Shown here: positions 1 through 7,579 of the stretch, piece after piece
Position numbering within the stretch: the stretch's first letter is position 1
How the letters are laid out: every line of letters starts with the position of its first letter
DNA from: Photobacterium profundum SS9
Lineage (GTDB): Bacteria > Pseudomonadota > Gammaproteobacteria > Enterobacterales > Vibrionaceae
Direction: 5' to 3'
DNA: 64,000 nucleotides
Assembly (NCBI RefSeq): GCF_000196255.1
Contig: NC_006371.1
Coordinates: 1,075,996 to 1,139,995 of the forward strand
Made by a program: the position numbers and the translations under genes
The notes under the pieces: generated by a model
What the model saw: only the letters and a program-made list of their open reading frames with translations
Told to the model about the DNA's origin: nothing
The model's database searches: none

Positions 1-40
1 TGGGCTCAGTTAGATTGTAACTACCCTAGCCTTTAGACGT

Positions 41-68
41 AAAAAAGCCCGCTGCTGCGGGCTTTTTT
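41..68. terminator. Rho-independent terminator, bidirectional
   Basis: A perfect hairpin with an eight-residue A tract, stem AGCCCGC/GCGGGCT and a T tract on the other side can work in both directions. It overlaps the stop codon of the leftward gene that ends at 67, so it probably closes the prophage late transcription unit. Confidence 0.85.
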
Positions 69-1023
69 AAGCTTGTTGTCTGGCCAAAAATTTAGTTATG
101 TGTGCTTTTACTGGTTTTAAATCGCCATCTTTTTCTTGTTTATATATGACAAGAAGGTCAACTAGGTAATTTTGTTTCTTAGAAATCTCATATAAATCAG
201 CATCTCTAGGAATGGTTATTGGAATGCGAACAGATGATAGATCTGGAATTGTCGCTCTCCAACCAGATGTATGACTAATAAGATCCATGCCATCTATGAT
301 TATTTTAACTGATTCATAGTTCATTTGAATCTTACTTTTATCATCTATCTGAGCTGGTATAGCATTTATGTAACTCTTTTCAAAAGTGTAAATAGGGTCT
401 GTTTTATTACCACCAGTAAAGAGTTTTAGCTCTGCATCCGTCTCAAGTTTTGCTGGAGCTATTATTTTTTGTGTTGCTTTTGATAGCTTATCTGAACCAT
501 ATAGCTTTACGACTGTATCAAGTGCGTTCTTAACAGTGTCAGAATCTTCTTCAAAATGGTCGGCTGCAATATTTAAAATAATATTATTATTAGCCTGTAT
601 AGTTGGAAGAGCTTTGTTCTTCGAATTTGTTAACTCATCAAACTTGTTAATAGCAGCAACTGAACCAGCACCAATTAGTAAGGCTACGATTAAAATCAAT
701 CCGGTTCTCATATTTTTATCCTTTACACCATGTTTATCTAAAAAGGTGTGTATCGACTTACTTTTTTCGCTACAAAAAAGGTCTAGTTCATCTTGTCCAC
801 CAAAGGTGACCTTAACCAGCAAGTCCTCTATTAAACTACCTGTTTTCAGCTCATCAATATATATTTTTAAATCAATAACTGACAAAGAGCTATCAATCTC
901 TTCAAAAAAATTGGGTACAAGCCCAATAACCTCCTGAAGACCATCTAAAGCTTTAATCACATCGTTGATGGGGATCAGCTCGCGATTGGTGTAGTAAGCG
1001 CGCTCTTTGAAGAAGACTTCCAT
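67..1023 (-). CDS. Unknown membrane-anchored protein, candidate cargo gene
   Basis: Predicted 318 residues; function not recognised. The first 80 or so residues form an alpha/beta stretch with the phrase GSLIEDLLVKVTFGGQ. One hydrophobic segment lies near residues 107-125 (LILIVALLIGAGSVAA). The remaining 190 residues are probably on one side of the membrane and look beta-rich. It is the last gene of the prophage late unit but stands apart: a 106 bp AT-rich gap with possible -10 hexamers (TATTAT) precedes it and a strong terminator follows it. The gap, AT-rich composition and private promoter are typical of lysogenic cargo (immunity or defence). That role is inference only. Confidence 0.75.
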   Translation of the reverse strand: MEVFFKERAYYTNRELIPINDVIKALDGLQEVIGLVPNFFEEIDSSLSVIDLKIYIDELKTGSLIEDLLVKVTFGGQDELDLFCSEKSKSIHTFLDKHGVKDKNMRTGLILIVALLIGAGSVAAINKFDELTNSKNKALPTIQANNNIILNIAADHFEEDSDTVKNALDTVVKLYGSDKLSKATQKIIAPAKLETDAELKLFTGGNKTDPIYTFEKSYINAIPAQIDDKSKIQMNYESVKIIIDGMDLISHTSGWRATIPDLSSVRIPITIPRDADLYEISKKQNYLVDLLVIYKQEKDGDLKPVKAHITKFLARQQA

Positions 1024-1129
1024 TAGAAACTCATAATATAAGTACAGAAATTTAAGTCGCTGATTTTATGTTAGATAATATGCTGTGACTATAAATTAAG
1101 GCATCAATTGATAACTTACTAGACATCGA

Positions 1130-1330
1130 TCATTTTTTAGGGCTATTTGCAGCCTCCCCAGTGCTACTCCATTCCAAAAAAGAGAGCCTTTTGTCATGTG
1201 AGGATAGTGTCTCTCGAAGTTCTTTTAACAGCCCTTCATGAGCTCGAATAGAACGAAAAAGTAGATAACAAATGATAAGAGTTGGAGGTGTAACCCCCAA
1301 ATCAGTAAATAGCTTTAGCAATTCACCCAT
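1130..1330 (-). CDS. Small membrane protein with coiled-coil tail (lysis accessory candidate)
   Basis: 66 residues. It has one hydrophobic segment (residues 13-27, TPPTLIICYLLF), then a charged helical tail (HEGLLKELRETLSSHDKRLSFLEW) like the coiled tails of small phage membrane proteins. It lies 9 bp downstream of the holin-like gene and shares its transcript. A role in lysis is suggested by position and size only; no family was recognised. Confidence 0.65.
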   Translation of the reverse strand: MGELLKLFTDLGVTPPTLIICYLLFRSIRAHEGLLKELRETLSSHDKRLSFLEWSSTGEAANSPKK

Positions 1331-1339
1331 CTAAAGCCC

Positions 1340-1540
1340 CTATTTTTTCTCTTTACGGAATGTATCCCACAAGCCGATCAACATGGTTACTACAATGGGA
1401 ATCGTGCCGCCAACTTGTGCACCTGATTCCGTTACGGTCATATCAACAAGATCCTGGTTACCTGTGACCAAGCCTGCTACGGCACTGGCGAGAAGAATCA
1501 AACCTGTTTTGGTGCTTTTCTGTGATAAATCAATGTTCAT
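1340..1540 (-). CDS. Holin-like two-helix membrane protein
   Basis: 66 residues when started at the ATG at 1540, which has GGAAGG five bases upstream. Two hydrophobic segments (about residues 12-28 and 44-58) flank a short polar loop, and the C-terminus is positively charged (TFRKEKK). That is a class II holin layout. The start ATG overlaps the stop of the 32-residue gene upstream (ATGA). It lies just past the lysozyme gene, where a holin would be expected. The holin call rests on topology and context. Confidence 0.6.
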   Translation of the reverse strand: MNIDLSQKSTKTGLILLASAVAGLVTGNQDLVDMTVTESGAQVGGTIPIVVTMLIGLWDTFRKEKK

Positions 1541-1635
1541 AGTACCTTCCATTGTTTAAGGTATTTCAGCGCGAACGCGCCAGCCACGACACCAACTACG
1601 CTGATGCCTACTTTCTTCCAATCTGCTTTTGTCAT
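1537..1635 (-). CDS. 32-residue single-helix membrane protein
   Basis: A micro-ORF (MTKADWKKVGISVVGVVAGA, then a short Lys/Trp-rich tail) that fills the gap between the lysozyme and holin-like genes. Its ATG overlaps the lysozyme stop (ATGA) and its own stop overlaps the next ATG in the same way. This double translational coupling is the main reason to accept it. One hydrophobic helix (residues 9-23) follows a positively charged N-terminus. Similar tiny membrane proteins are virion or lysis components in internal-membrane phages. Confidence 0.65.
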   Translation of the reverse strand: MTKADWKKVGISVVGVVAGAFALKYLKQWKVL

Positions 1636-2231
1636 GCTAACTTCACTCCTTCCATGACTGCACTCATCGGATACTTACGGCCGACCTCCATACGCGCCAT
1701 GGCTTGCAGCACTTTCGTAACTTGTGAGTTATCTAAAGCATTAATCGGTTCGTTCTTAGGAATCCCCGTCCACTTGCTGACCATATCTGCGTAATGGTTC
1801 GAGTCATTTTCATTGGTTGGCGCGAATGTGTGTACGATGCTGTAAATAGTGTTGATACCACGGCGTTGATAGCTACGCAGTACACGAGCGCCAGCACGGA
1901 AACCGAATTTCACATGCGTGAACTCTTCAAAAGCTTCATCATCATTAGTCAGGCGTTCGCCTTGCCATTGGGTGGTGTCACCTCTGCTTTCACGAATGTT
2001 TAACGGGTTATTATTGCGAACACCGCGAGGTGCAAAAACGTTATTAACGGTATCCATAATCTCTCCTAGAATGCCGGTATCTTTTTCTGGTTGAGTTGGC
2101 TTAATGAGGTTCGGTTTTTGAGTGGGCTTATTTGGGTGAAGAACGGACACAAGTTGTTGCTTGCGCCACAGTAAATACACTCCACCTGCGAGAGCTGCAC
2201 CCGTTACGGTAAAAATAACGATGCGATTCAT
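1632..2231 (-). CDS. Membrane-anchored virion lysozyme / lytic transglycosylase
   Basis: About 199 residues from the ATG at 2231 (a GTG lies one codon upstream). An N-terminal membrane anchor (residues 4-22) and a Pro/Lys-rich linker are followed by a lysozyme-like domain that starts near residue 73 with RGVRNNNPLNIR and continues with the phrases FKFGFRAGARVLRSY-like and YADMVSKWTGI. The RNNNPLNIR signature is common in structural muramidases of membrane-containing phages, where the enzyme opens peptidoglycan during DNA entry. The stop overlaps the next ATG. A piece of a homologous gene survives in the decayed copy at 13,570-13,690. Confidence 0.8.
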   Translation of the reverse strand: MNRIVIFTVTGAALAGGVYLLWRKQQLVSVLHPNKPTQKPNLIKPTQPEKDTGILGEIMDTVNNVFAPRGVRNNNPLNIRESRGDTTQWQGERLTNDDEAFEEFTHVKFGFRAGARVLRSYQRRGINTIYSIVHTFAPTNENDSNHYADMVSKWTGIPKNEPINALDNSQVTKVLQAMARMEVGRKYPMSAVMEGVKLA

Positions 2232-2236
2232 CACAA

Positions 2237-2830
2237 TTATTCCAATACTGGCGGTGGCACGTCCGGCAGTTCTTCAATTTCTTCTGAGCCCAAGATAATC
2301 AGCACACCATTACCGTTAATGGTGCTGGTAAATGGCGTCTCTGTGCCGAATGTGATTTCCAGCTTTGACTGAAAGTTGTTAGCACCTTCAACACCGTTTT
2401 CTGGTTTAAACGTAATAAAGCCTGATTGATGTGGTACCTGAATGTCTTTTGAATAACCCCCGTCAACTTTGTCGATAGGTGTCGTCATATTGGAACGGCC
2501 GCCATTCCCTAGAAACGACAGTTGTAGCCAATCGTTATTCAGAATGGGAAATTCGTTAACACTAAACGACACATCAAAGAATATTAACGCATGGTACTCG
2601 CGTCCGACTTCCAGACTCTCAAGTGATAAGTGACCATTGTTATCGCTATACAGTGGATGACGTGTATATATTGGCATTTGAGTAAATTGAGAAAGCGATG
2701 CATCAAACGCATCCAAGTTAAACGGGATCACAATTGCTCCGTCTTCGTTTGCGCTGTCTTCAATCATATTAGCTAGGTACTCAATTTTATTTCTTGCAGA
2801 GCCCGCGGGCATATTTTTTAAGATGTTCAT
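2237..2830 (-). CDS. Phage virion protein, beta-rich (vertex/spike candidate)
   Basis: 197 residues with no recognised family. It is acidic and beta-rich, with no membrane segment, and ends in a Pro-rich tail (EELPDVPPPVLE). It starts with an ATGA overlap to the 235-residue gene upstream, so the two are translationally coupled and probably act together. Its place between the membrane-anchored stalk-like gene and the lysozyme, and its soluble beta-rich make-up, fit a vertex or receptor-binding protein of a tailless phage. Direct homology to PM2 P1 is not visible by eye. Confidence 0.65.
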   Translation of the reverse strand: MNILKNMPAGSARNKIEYLANMIEDSANEDGAIVIPFNLDAFDASLSQFTQMPIYTRHPLYSDNNGHLSLESLEVGREYHALIFFDVSFSVNEFPILNNDWLQLSFLGNGGRSNMTTPIDKVDGGYSKDIQVPHQSGFITFKPENGVEGANNFQSKLEITFGTETPFTSTINGNGVLIILGSEEIEELPDVPPPVLE

Positions 2831-3534
2831 TTCAATACCTCAAGAACTTGAATGGTGTCACCGTCCGTACCGCTAAACGTTAATGCGCCGCTGGTTTCAA
2901 TCTTCTGTTTTTCTCCTGCATCCAATTCATAACCGTCTAAGCTAACGGTTGCTTGGTTGGCTTTGTTAGCTTTAATTAAAACGTGACAACGTAGCGTGTT
3001 TTCTTCCAGTACTATTCCTCCTGATTCAATGGTCAGTGTCGAACCTGATACCGATGAACCGCCAACAGGTTTAGTCAGTAACGGCGTTGTTGCGTATACC
3101 CTAACTGCTTGCCCTGATTCGAGTTTCATTTTAGGCATTGCACTAACTTCAACTTGCTGACCATCGGCCATCTTCATGGCTAAAACCTGAGTAGCCTCAA
3201 GCTGAACTGCTGGTAACTGGCTAACGATAACTTGCTGATTATCTGCAATTTTAATAGCCGGAATCTGTGACACCGTCACAGATTCACCGTCAGTTGGAGG
3301 AATATAACGACCAAAGCCGCAACGGATATCAATCGTGCCCGCTTCACCTAAATTCTCGACCGATACATGCCCCGATAACTGCGGGTCAATCACCTGAGCG
3401 CCTTGTTTTAATTTGTACTCACCGCGTTCTGTTTGGATCAAAACCTCACTGCTACAGGCTTCAATAAAAATGAATTCACCGACAGCTTGAAACTGATTAC
3501 GTTGGCGTGACTGCATGAATTGTTTAAAGCTCAT
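2827..3534 (-). CDS. Phage virion protein with degenerate tandem repeats (spike/stalk candidate)
   Basis: 235 residues. Residues 80-150 hold repeated units of about 22 residues, each around a core such as QIPAIKIADNQQVIVSQLPA, AVQLEATQVLAMKMADGQQV and AMPKMKLESGQAVRV. Such repeats usually fold as a beta-helix or trimeric fibre. The C-terminal part is another beta-rich domain. The start overlaps the preceding stop (TAATG) and the stop overlaps the next start (ATGA). It is likely part of the vertex complex that recognises the host; the exact family is not known. Confidence 0.65.
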   Translation of the reverse strand: MSFKQFMQSRQRNQFQAVGEFIFIEACSSEVLIQTERGEYKLKQGAQVIDPQLSGHVSVENLGEAGTIDIRCGFGRYIPPTDGESVTVSQIPAIKIADNQQVIVSQLPAVQLEATQVLAMKMADGQQVEVSAMPKMKLESGQAVRVYATTPLLTKPVGGSSVSGSTLTIESGGIVLEENTLRCHVLIKANKANQATVSLDGYELDAGEKQKIETSGALTFSGTDGDTIQVLEVLK

Positions 3535-4046
3535 TACTTCTTACCTCGCATCACAAACGCCACAACCAACAAGAACGCCACCACAGAAACAACAATCGTC
3601 ATCTGTTTCGAGGTTGCCACTTGCCCGCCGTCGATTTTCATTTCTGCCAACTCTTTGAGGGTTTCAAGATTGTTGGTATTTTGCTTAGCTTGATTACCCG
3701 CCAGTCCGGCCACGTACTGCAAATTTTCACTGTGTGAATCACTAACGATTTTTGTGGTGTCACGACTTAACGCGATCGCATCACTGGCAATGTCTTTATT
3801 CGCATCAATGGCATTGCTACCTAAATCAGCGGCAACCTCTAAGGCTTTCACATTGCTGGTTAACGCTAACTCGCCTAATTCTGCAGCGCGTTCTATTGCG
3901 CCGTGGTCAGTCATTGTTACATCAATATTTGAATCATTAACGCCCGCAATAGTGACACCTAAATTGTCACCTTGAATGGCGTTCTGACCACTGACATTAG
4001 TACTGGTTGTGGTGTTCTTACTGGAGCTACTACCGCCGCCACCCAT
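3534..4046 (-). CDS. Tail-anchored coiled-coil virion membrane protein
   Basis: 170 residues: a Gly/Ser-rich start (MGGGGSSSSK), an Ala/Asn/Asp-rich helical middle (residues 45-140) and a C-terminal membrane anchor (MTIVVSVVAFLLVVAFV) closed by MRGKK. The last residues resemble those of the 90-residue prophage protein at 5927-6199 (MMRGK). It probably links the internal membrane to the vertex proteins encoded next. It lost its original upstream neighbour junction when the IS630 element inserted at 4125. Confidence 0.7.
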   Translation of the reverse strand: MGGGGSSSSKNTTTSTNVSGQNAIQGDNLGVTIAGVNDSNIDVTMTDHGAIERAAELGELALTSNVKALEVAADLGSNAIDANKDIASDAIALSRDTTKIVSDSHSENLQYVAGLAGNQAKQNTNNLETLKELAEMKIDGGQVATSKQMTIVVSVVAFLLVVAFVMRGKK

Positions 4047-4125
4047 TACGAACCCTCCAAACTGAGTGACAACACGGTGTCATGTGTCGTCGTGTCTAAA
4101 ATAGAAAAACCAAAGCGTTGTAATA

Positions 4126-5233
4126 CCATTCTAGTTAAATATATGATCTAATTGAGGCTATCTACTTTGTCTGAGTTATTGCCATGGATAGCCTTAATAA
4201 TATCGACTTTAAATCCCTTGCCAGCAAACAAACATCTATCCAGATGAAAATGCGCTTTTTAGCACTGGCTCACTTCCAAGATGGCCATTCACGCACTCAA
4301 ATTGCTAAGTACCTAAAGGTAAGCCGTACCAGTGTAAACAAATGGATTCAGGTTTTTCTTGAAGAGGGACTCGACGGACTAAAGGAAAAACCTCGTACCG
4401 GACGCCCTTCTTTTCTCTCTCATCAAGAAAGGCAACTGCTCGCCAAGTACATTGAAGAAAACGCGGCTAAACCTGATGGTGGCAGACTCACAGGTCATGA
4501 TATTCATAACTACATCACGCAGACATTTGGCAAAGCATACCACCCAGACTACATTTATATATTGCTCAAAAAAATGGGTTTTTCATGGATAACCTCCCGC
4601 TCAAAGCACCCTAAGCAGTGCGATAAAATCCAAGACGATTTTAAAAAAATTTAAAATGAAAACTATCCTCAAGATCCCAGGTCACATAGGGCTTGAGAGT
4701 GTTGATGTTTGGTTTCAAGATGAAGCACGATTCGGCCAACAGAACACCACAACAAGGGGTTTGGGCAAAGACAGGAACGCGTCCGCGCGTCATCAAACAG
4801 CAGCAGTTTGAATATGCGTATCTCTTTGGTTCTGTTTGTCCTAGCCGAGGCATTGGAGAAGCCATCGTTGTTCCTTGGAGCAATAAAGATGCGATGAAAC
4901 TGCATCTTCAGCAAGTATCAAGTGCGACAGAAAAAGGCAGGCATGCCGTTGTGATAATGGATGGTGCAGGATGGCATACCGAAGATACGGCACATAGTTT
5001 TCATAATATCAGTATCATAAAGCTTCCTCCCTATTCACCAGAGCTCAATTCAATAGAACAAGTTTGGAGTTGGATGAGGCAACACCATTTAGCGAACCAA
5101 GCTTTTAAAGATTATGATGAGATTCTTGATAAGGTGTGCAGTGCTTGGAATAGCTTTCTTAGTGACACGAAAAGAGTAACGAGGATGTGCGCAAGAAGCT
5201 GGATTAGCCTGACCAGTTAATTAGCTAGAATGG
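4126..5233 (+). mobile_element. IS630-family insertion sequence (1108 bp)
   Basis: The ends are CCATTCTAG on the left and its exact complement CTAGAATGG on the right, flanked by TA on both sides (4124-4125 and 5234-5235). This is the TA target duplication typical of IS630/Tc1-mariner elements. It carries a two-part transposase in the orientation opposite to the surrounding prophage genes. Confidence 0.92.
4184..5220 (+). pseudogene. IS630-family transposase, frameshifted
   Basis: The first part (4184-4654) has two HTH regions (RTQIAKYLKVSRTSVNKWIQ, then a winged region). The catalytic DDE part lies in other frames: first D in WFQDEARFG (about 4715-4735), second D in VIMDGAGWH (about 4957), E in PELNSIEQVW (about 5050). 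Two frame changes separate them, one at an A7 run near 4647 (a +1 shift is needed) and one near a GGGG run at about 4755. The first could be programmed frameshifting, which occurs in this family. The second makes an inactive copy likely. Confidence 0.85.
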
Positions 5234-5571
5234 TATAAAATACGCGTCATGCCTTGGCGCACTGTATGGTATTTAATGGATCGGTAGCCTTGTGATTTGA
5301 CTGCTTCAATAATTGTTGGTGCGGCATGTATTAGCCCGCGTCCTGTCATTGCTAAAATTAGGTAGTCATTCTCTGCCGTTACCATTCCAATAAATCGAAC
5401 CGATACGCTTTTATTTTTTAAGTGGTACAAGCTGGCGTGTTGGCTTTTCACTGCATCACAACAAAACTCATATTCTGTTTTGGCGTTCTGGACGCGATCA
5501 AACGCAGGACGCAATAACAAAAATTGGCTATGAATATCAGCGCGGTTCGGTCGCATCAGTTGTAAGCGCAT
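5221..5571 (-). CDS. Phage protein of unknown function, C-terminus altered by IS630
   Basis: 116 residues from the ATG at 5571, which overlaps the stop of the preceding gene (TAATG); an ORF-extended start at 5631 would overlap that gene far more. No family was recognised. The last residues (YHSS) are encoded by the IS630 end. Joining the two flanks without the element and one TA gives the alternative ending YYNALVFLF with a stop at 4096-4098, so the insertion swaps about nine C-terminal residues for four. The lost tail is hydrophobic. Whether function is kept is unknown. Confidence 0.65.
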   Translation of the reverse strand: MRLQLMRPNRADIHSQFLLLRPAFDRVQNAKTEYEFCCDAVKSQHASLYHLKNKSVSVRFIGMVTAENDYLILAMTGRGLIHAAPTIIEAVKSQGYRSIKYHTVRQGMTRILYHSS

Positions 5572-5780
5572 TAGCCCACCTTTTTCACTAAGAACCAGAC
5601 CGCCATCAAAGCTAATAAGACAGGAAGCCAATTTGTTAACATGCCGCCTCCCCCCATATTGATAGCGCCAACTTTGAAACCCATGTTTGATTCAGATGTA
5701 GCAGTCGATGGACCAGCCGCACCACCGCCCGCACTGATTGGCATTGAACCGCCAGCTGCTGCACCGAGACCTGGTATCAT
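5571..5780 (-). CDS. Gly/Ala-rich virion membrane protein
   Basis: 69 residues: a Gly/Ala/Ser-rich N-terminal half (GLGAAAGGSMPISAGGGAAG) and a C-terminal membrane helix (LPVLLALMAVWFL) ending VKKVG. It is coupled on both sides: its ATG overlaps the stop of the 49-residue gene and its stop overlaps the next ATG. Small proteins of this type coat the internal membrane in PM2-like virions. Assignment to a specific PM2 protein is not possible by eye. Confidence 0.7.
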   Translation of the reverse strand: MIPGLGAAAGGSMPISAGGGAAGPSTATSESNMGFKVGAINMGGGGMLTNWLPVLLALMAVWFLVKKVG

Positions 5781-5926
5781 TTAATCACCCCCGTGATGTT
5801 GACTAACCAAAGCCCCATTACGACAAAGAGCAAGATCTTAAGCGTTCGGGAAAACGCTTCACCGCTAAACAATCCGCCAGCAAAGCCGATACTGCCAGCG
5901 AATAACGGCCAAAATAGAAATGGCAT
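5777..5926 (-). CDS. 49-residue two-helix membrane protein
   Basis: A micro-gene whose ATG at 5926 directly follows the stop of the 90-residue gene, and whose stop (TGA, 5777-5779) overlaps the ATG of the 69-residue gene. Two hydrophobic segments (residues 3-20, FLFWPLFAGSIGFAGG; and 31-45, LLFVVMGLWLVNI) are joined by a short charged loop (SGEAFSRTLK). It is likely an integral protein of the virion membrane, judged by topology and by its place in the structural gene run. Confidence 0.7.
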   Translation of the reverse strand: MPFLFWPLFAGSIGFAGGLFSGEAFSRTLKILLFVVMGLWLVNITGVIK

Positions 5927-6199
5927 TTATTTACCTCGCATCATTAGCATCATGAACATCATCAAGACCACGATACCGCCACCAATCATCAACATATTGT
6001 TGTTCATTGGCGCGTAAGTTATCGGTTGTCCCGTTGGCTGTTGAGCTTGCTCTTTCTTGGGGCGATTTTCTTCGGGTGCAGCTGACGCAACTTTATCAGC
6101 TTCACTTTCAAACCAAGCATCAACCAGACTTTCTCCACCATTGACAATAGAATCGGTGATACCGCTGAGGCTTTCGCCCCAGCTATCCAATAAACTCAT
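5927..6199 (-). CDS. Virion membrane protein with Met-rich anchor
   Basis: 90 residues: an amphipathic acidic start (MSLLDSWGESLSGITDSIV), a charged Pro/Gln linker, and a C-terminal membrane helix very rich in methionine (GGGIVVLMMFMMLMM) closed by RGK. It is immediately downstream of the major capsid gene (9 bp gap). The RGK ending is shared with the 170-residue anchor protein, which suggests a common membrane-insertion or capsid-contact signal. No named family. Confidence 0.7.
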   Translation of the reverse strand: MSLLDSWGESLSGITDSIVNGGESLVDAWFESEADKVASAAPEENRPKKEQAQQPTGQPITYAPMNNNMLMIGGGIVVLMMFMMLMMRGK

Positions 6200-6208
6200 G
6201 TCTTCCCC

Positions 6209-7042
6209 TTATGCCTTATTAGGCAATGGCTTGACCTGTTCAACCGCTTCAACAATCACCGGAATACTGCCGACTTCGTTTTTATCCAGCTCGAAACTTA
6301 ACTGACTACGAGCAGCAGTGTTCAACATACCATCGGCACCAAAGCCATAGCGGATAAAGTCGAGGCTAAACCAACCAACGGTTTGCTCTTTCTTTGATTG
6401 AGCAAGATCGTAGGCGTTGTCTTCTTTGGTGATGTTCATTTCTTCGTAGGTATCACGAATTACACGAACACGTTGAATAGAATCATCTTTGAAGTGGATA
6501 CGTTTGAGGTTTAACCCTGCGCTACGTTCTGAAAAGTCGAAAGGCGTTCGACCCGATGCCGCAGCGAACCACGTCAATTCATACAAACGAGGCATGTAAT
6601 AGCGTTCGGATTGTGCTGGCAGAACGTGGGCACGGGCACGCATTGACGGCGCTTTTACTGACGCGTCTTTGGCTTTGAGTGTGATATGAATGAACCAGAT
6701 TTCACCTTGTAAAGTTACAAGGTCAGTTTGACGTACACCAATTTTGGTACGCAACGTCGCATCGCCAAATGAAATGGTATAGCGACCTTCTTGCGCGTAG
6801 TTTTTACGGTGGGCTTGCAGTGCAACGAGTGTTTCACCCGATACGCTAAATTTAGCCGAACCATTTAAAGACACTTCAACACGTTCAATGTCTTTTGGAT
6901 CGGTAATGTCAGTTACCAGTTCGATGCTGTGATAAGTGGGACCCGACACCATGCGCAGTGAGGCACGATTGCCCCAACCTACACCTTCAATGGGATCGAG
7001 TTCTTTAGGGCGTGGTGCGAAGTTTGTGGTTAATAATTCCAT
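6209..7042 (-). CDS. Major capsid protein, double jelly-roll type (PM2 P2/autolykivirus-like)
   Basis: 277 residues, close to the 269 of PM2 P2. It is beta-rich throughout, with no membrane segment and no signal peptide. Phrases such as GPTYHSIELVTD, RVEVSLNGSAKFSVSGETLVAL and SERSAGLNLKRIHF fit the strand pattern of double jelly-roll capsid proteins of tailless marine phages. It sits at the head of the virion membrane-protein genes and downstream of the packaging ATPase, which is the expected context. A piece of a homologous gene (FIRYxFGADxMLNTAARS) is fused to lysozyme sequence in the decayed copy at about 13,690-13,740. The fold call is by pattern and context and was not computed. Confidence 0.75.
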   Translation of the reverse strand: MELLTTNFAPRPKELDPIEGVGWGNRASLRMVSGPTYHSIELVTDITDPKDIERVEVSLNGSAKFSVSGETLVALQAHRKNYAQEGRYTISFGDATLRTKIGVRQTDLVTLQGEIWFIHITLKAKDASVKAPSMRARAHVLPAQSERYYMPRLYELTWFAAASGRTPFDFSERSAGLNLKRIHFKDDSIQRVRVIRDTYEEMNITKEDNAYDLAQSKKEQTVGWFSLDFIRYGFGADGMLNTAARSQLSFELDKNEVGSIPVIVEAVEQVKPLPNKA

Positions 7043-7051
7043 GCTTGCCCC

Positions 7052-7165
7052 TTAACCGATTTGGTCTTCAACGGCATCAACATTATTTGATGCCCAGACA
7101 ACGCCAGCCGCGACAAGCAGTGCAATCACAGCTGTGACCACATACCCTTTAGTTTTTGCATTCAT
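7052..7165 (-). CDS. 37-residue single-helix membrane protein
   Basis: A micro-gene directly upstream of the capsid gene (9 bp gap), with a basic start (MNAKTKG), one membrane helix (residues 8-24, YVVTAVIALLVAAGVVW) and an acidic tail (NNVDAVEDQIG). Size and topology match the very small integral membrane proteins found next to the capsid gene in PM2-like phages. Confidence 0.7.
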   Translation of the reverse strand: MNAKTKGYVVTAVIALLVAAGVVWASNNVDAVEDQIG

Positions 7166-7237
7166 GTTTATTAGTTCTCTGTATAAACGTGGTTAAGAGC
7201 CAATAGGAAAACAGGTGATTTGGTTTTAAGGCAAACA

Positions 7238-7275
7238 TAAAAAAAGCCCGCGAACCTATAGGTTTACGGGCTTTA
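7238..7275 (-). terminator. Intrinsic terminator-like hairpin
   Basis: Stem AAAGCCCG/CGGGCTTT with a 16-base loop and a T run on the leftward side. It lies between the zinc-ribbon gene and the structural block, so it may end or attenuate the upstream transcript. A mutated version with a mispaired stem lies at 13,791-13,826 in the decayed copy. Confidence 0.7.
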
Positions 7276-7300
7276 AAGAATTAGATTTAACGCACAAAAT

Positions 7301-7432
7301 TTAATGCAGAATAGGTTCAACTACAATCTCACCACAAATACATGTTACGATTTCCCGCTCCTCATCAACGTAAAAGTCTTCGTCTTGTCCGCATTCGGGA
7401 CAAGGTTCAAACTCAATTTTAATATCATACAT
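7301..7432 (-). CDS. 43-residue zinc-ribbon protein
   Basis: A micro-gene with CPECGQ (residues 10-15) and CICG (residues 32-35), i.e. two CxxC/CxC-like pairs that can bind one zinc ion. The rest is acidic. A Shine-Dalgarno-like GAGG stands six or seven bases before the ATG. The same gene is present intact as a second version at 13,850-13,981, with about a dozen changes that keep the reading frame and all cysteines. The zinc ribbon could bind nucleic acid or protein; its role is unknown. Confidence 0.7.
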   Translation of the reverse strand: MYDIKIEFEPCPECGQDEDFYVDEEREIVTCICGEIVVEPILH

Positions 7433-7579
7433 CCCACACCCTCAATTAACGTCTAAGAGTATTAGTAACATGAAAATTTAGGGTGGTTTAACCTAGGTTT
7501 TAAAAGTGTGGAGATGTCTCGCAACTTGCATTGAGTTAGTAAACAAACCTTTTATTACAAACAAGTACATAACGCTTAC

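Noticed and set aside
4641..4914. Leftward ORFs inside the IS630 element
   Set aside because: Antisense shadows of the transposase coding sequence.
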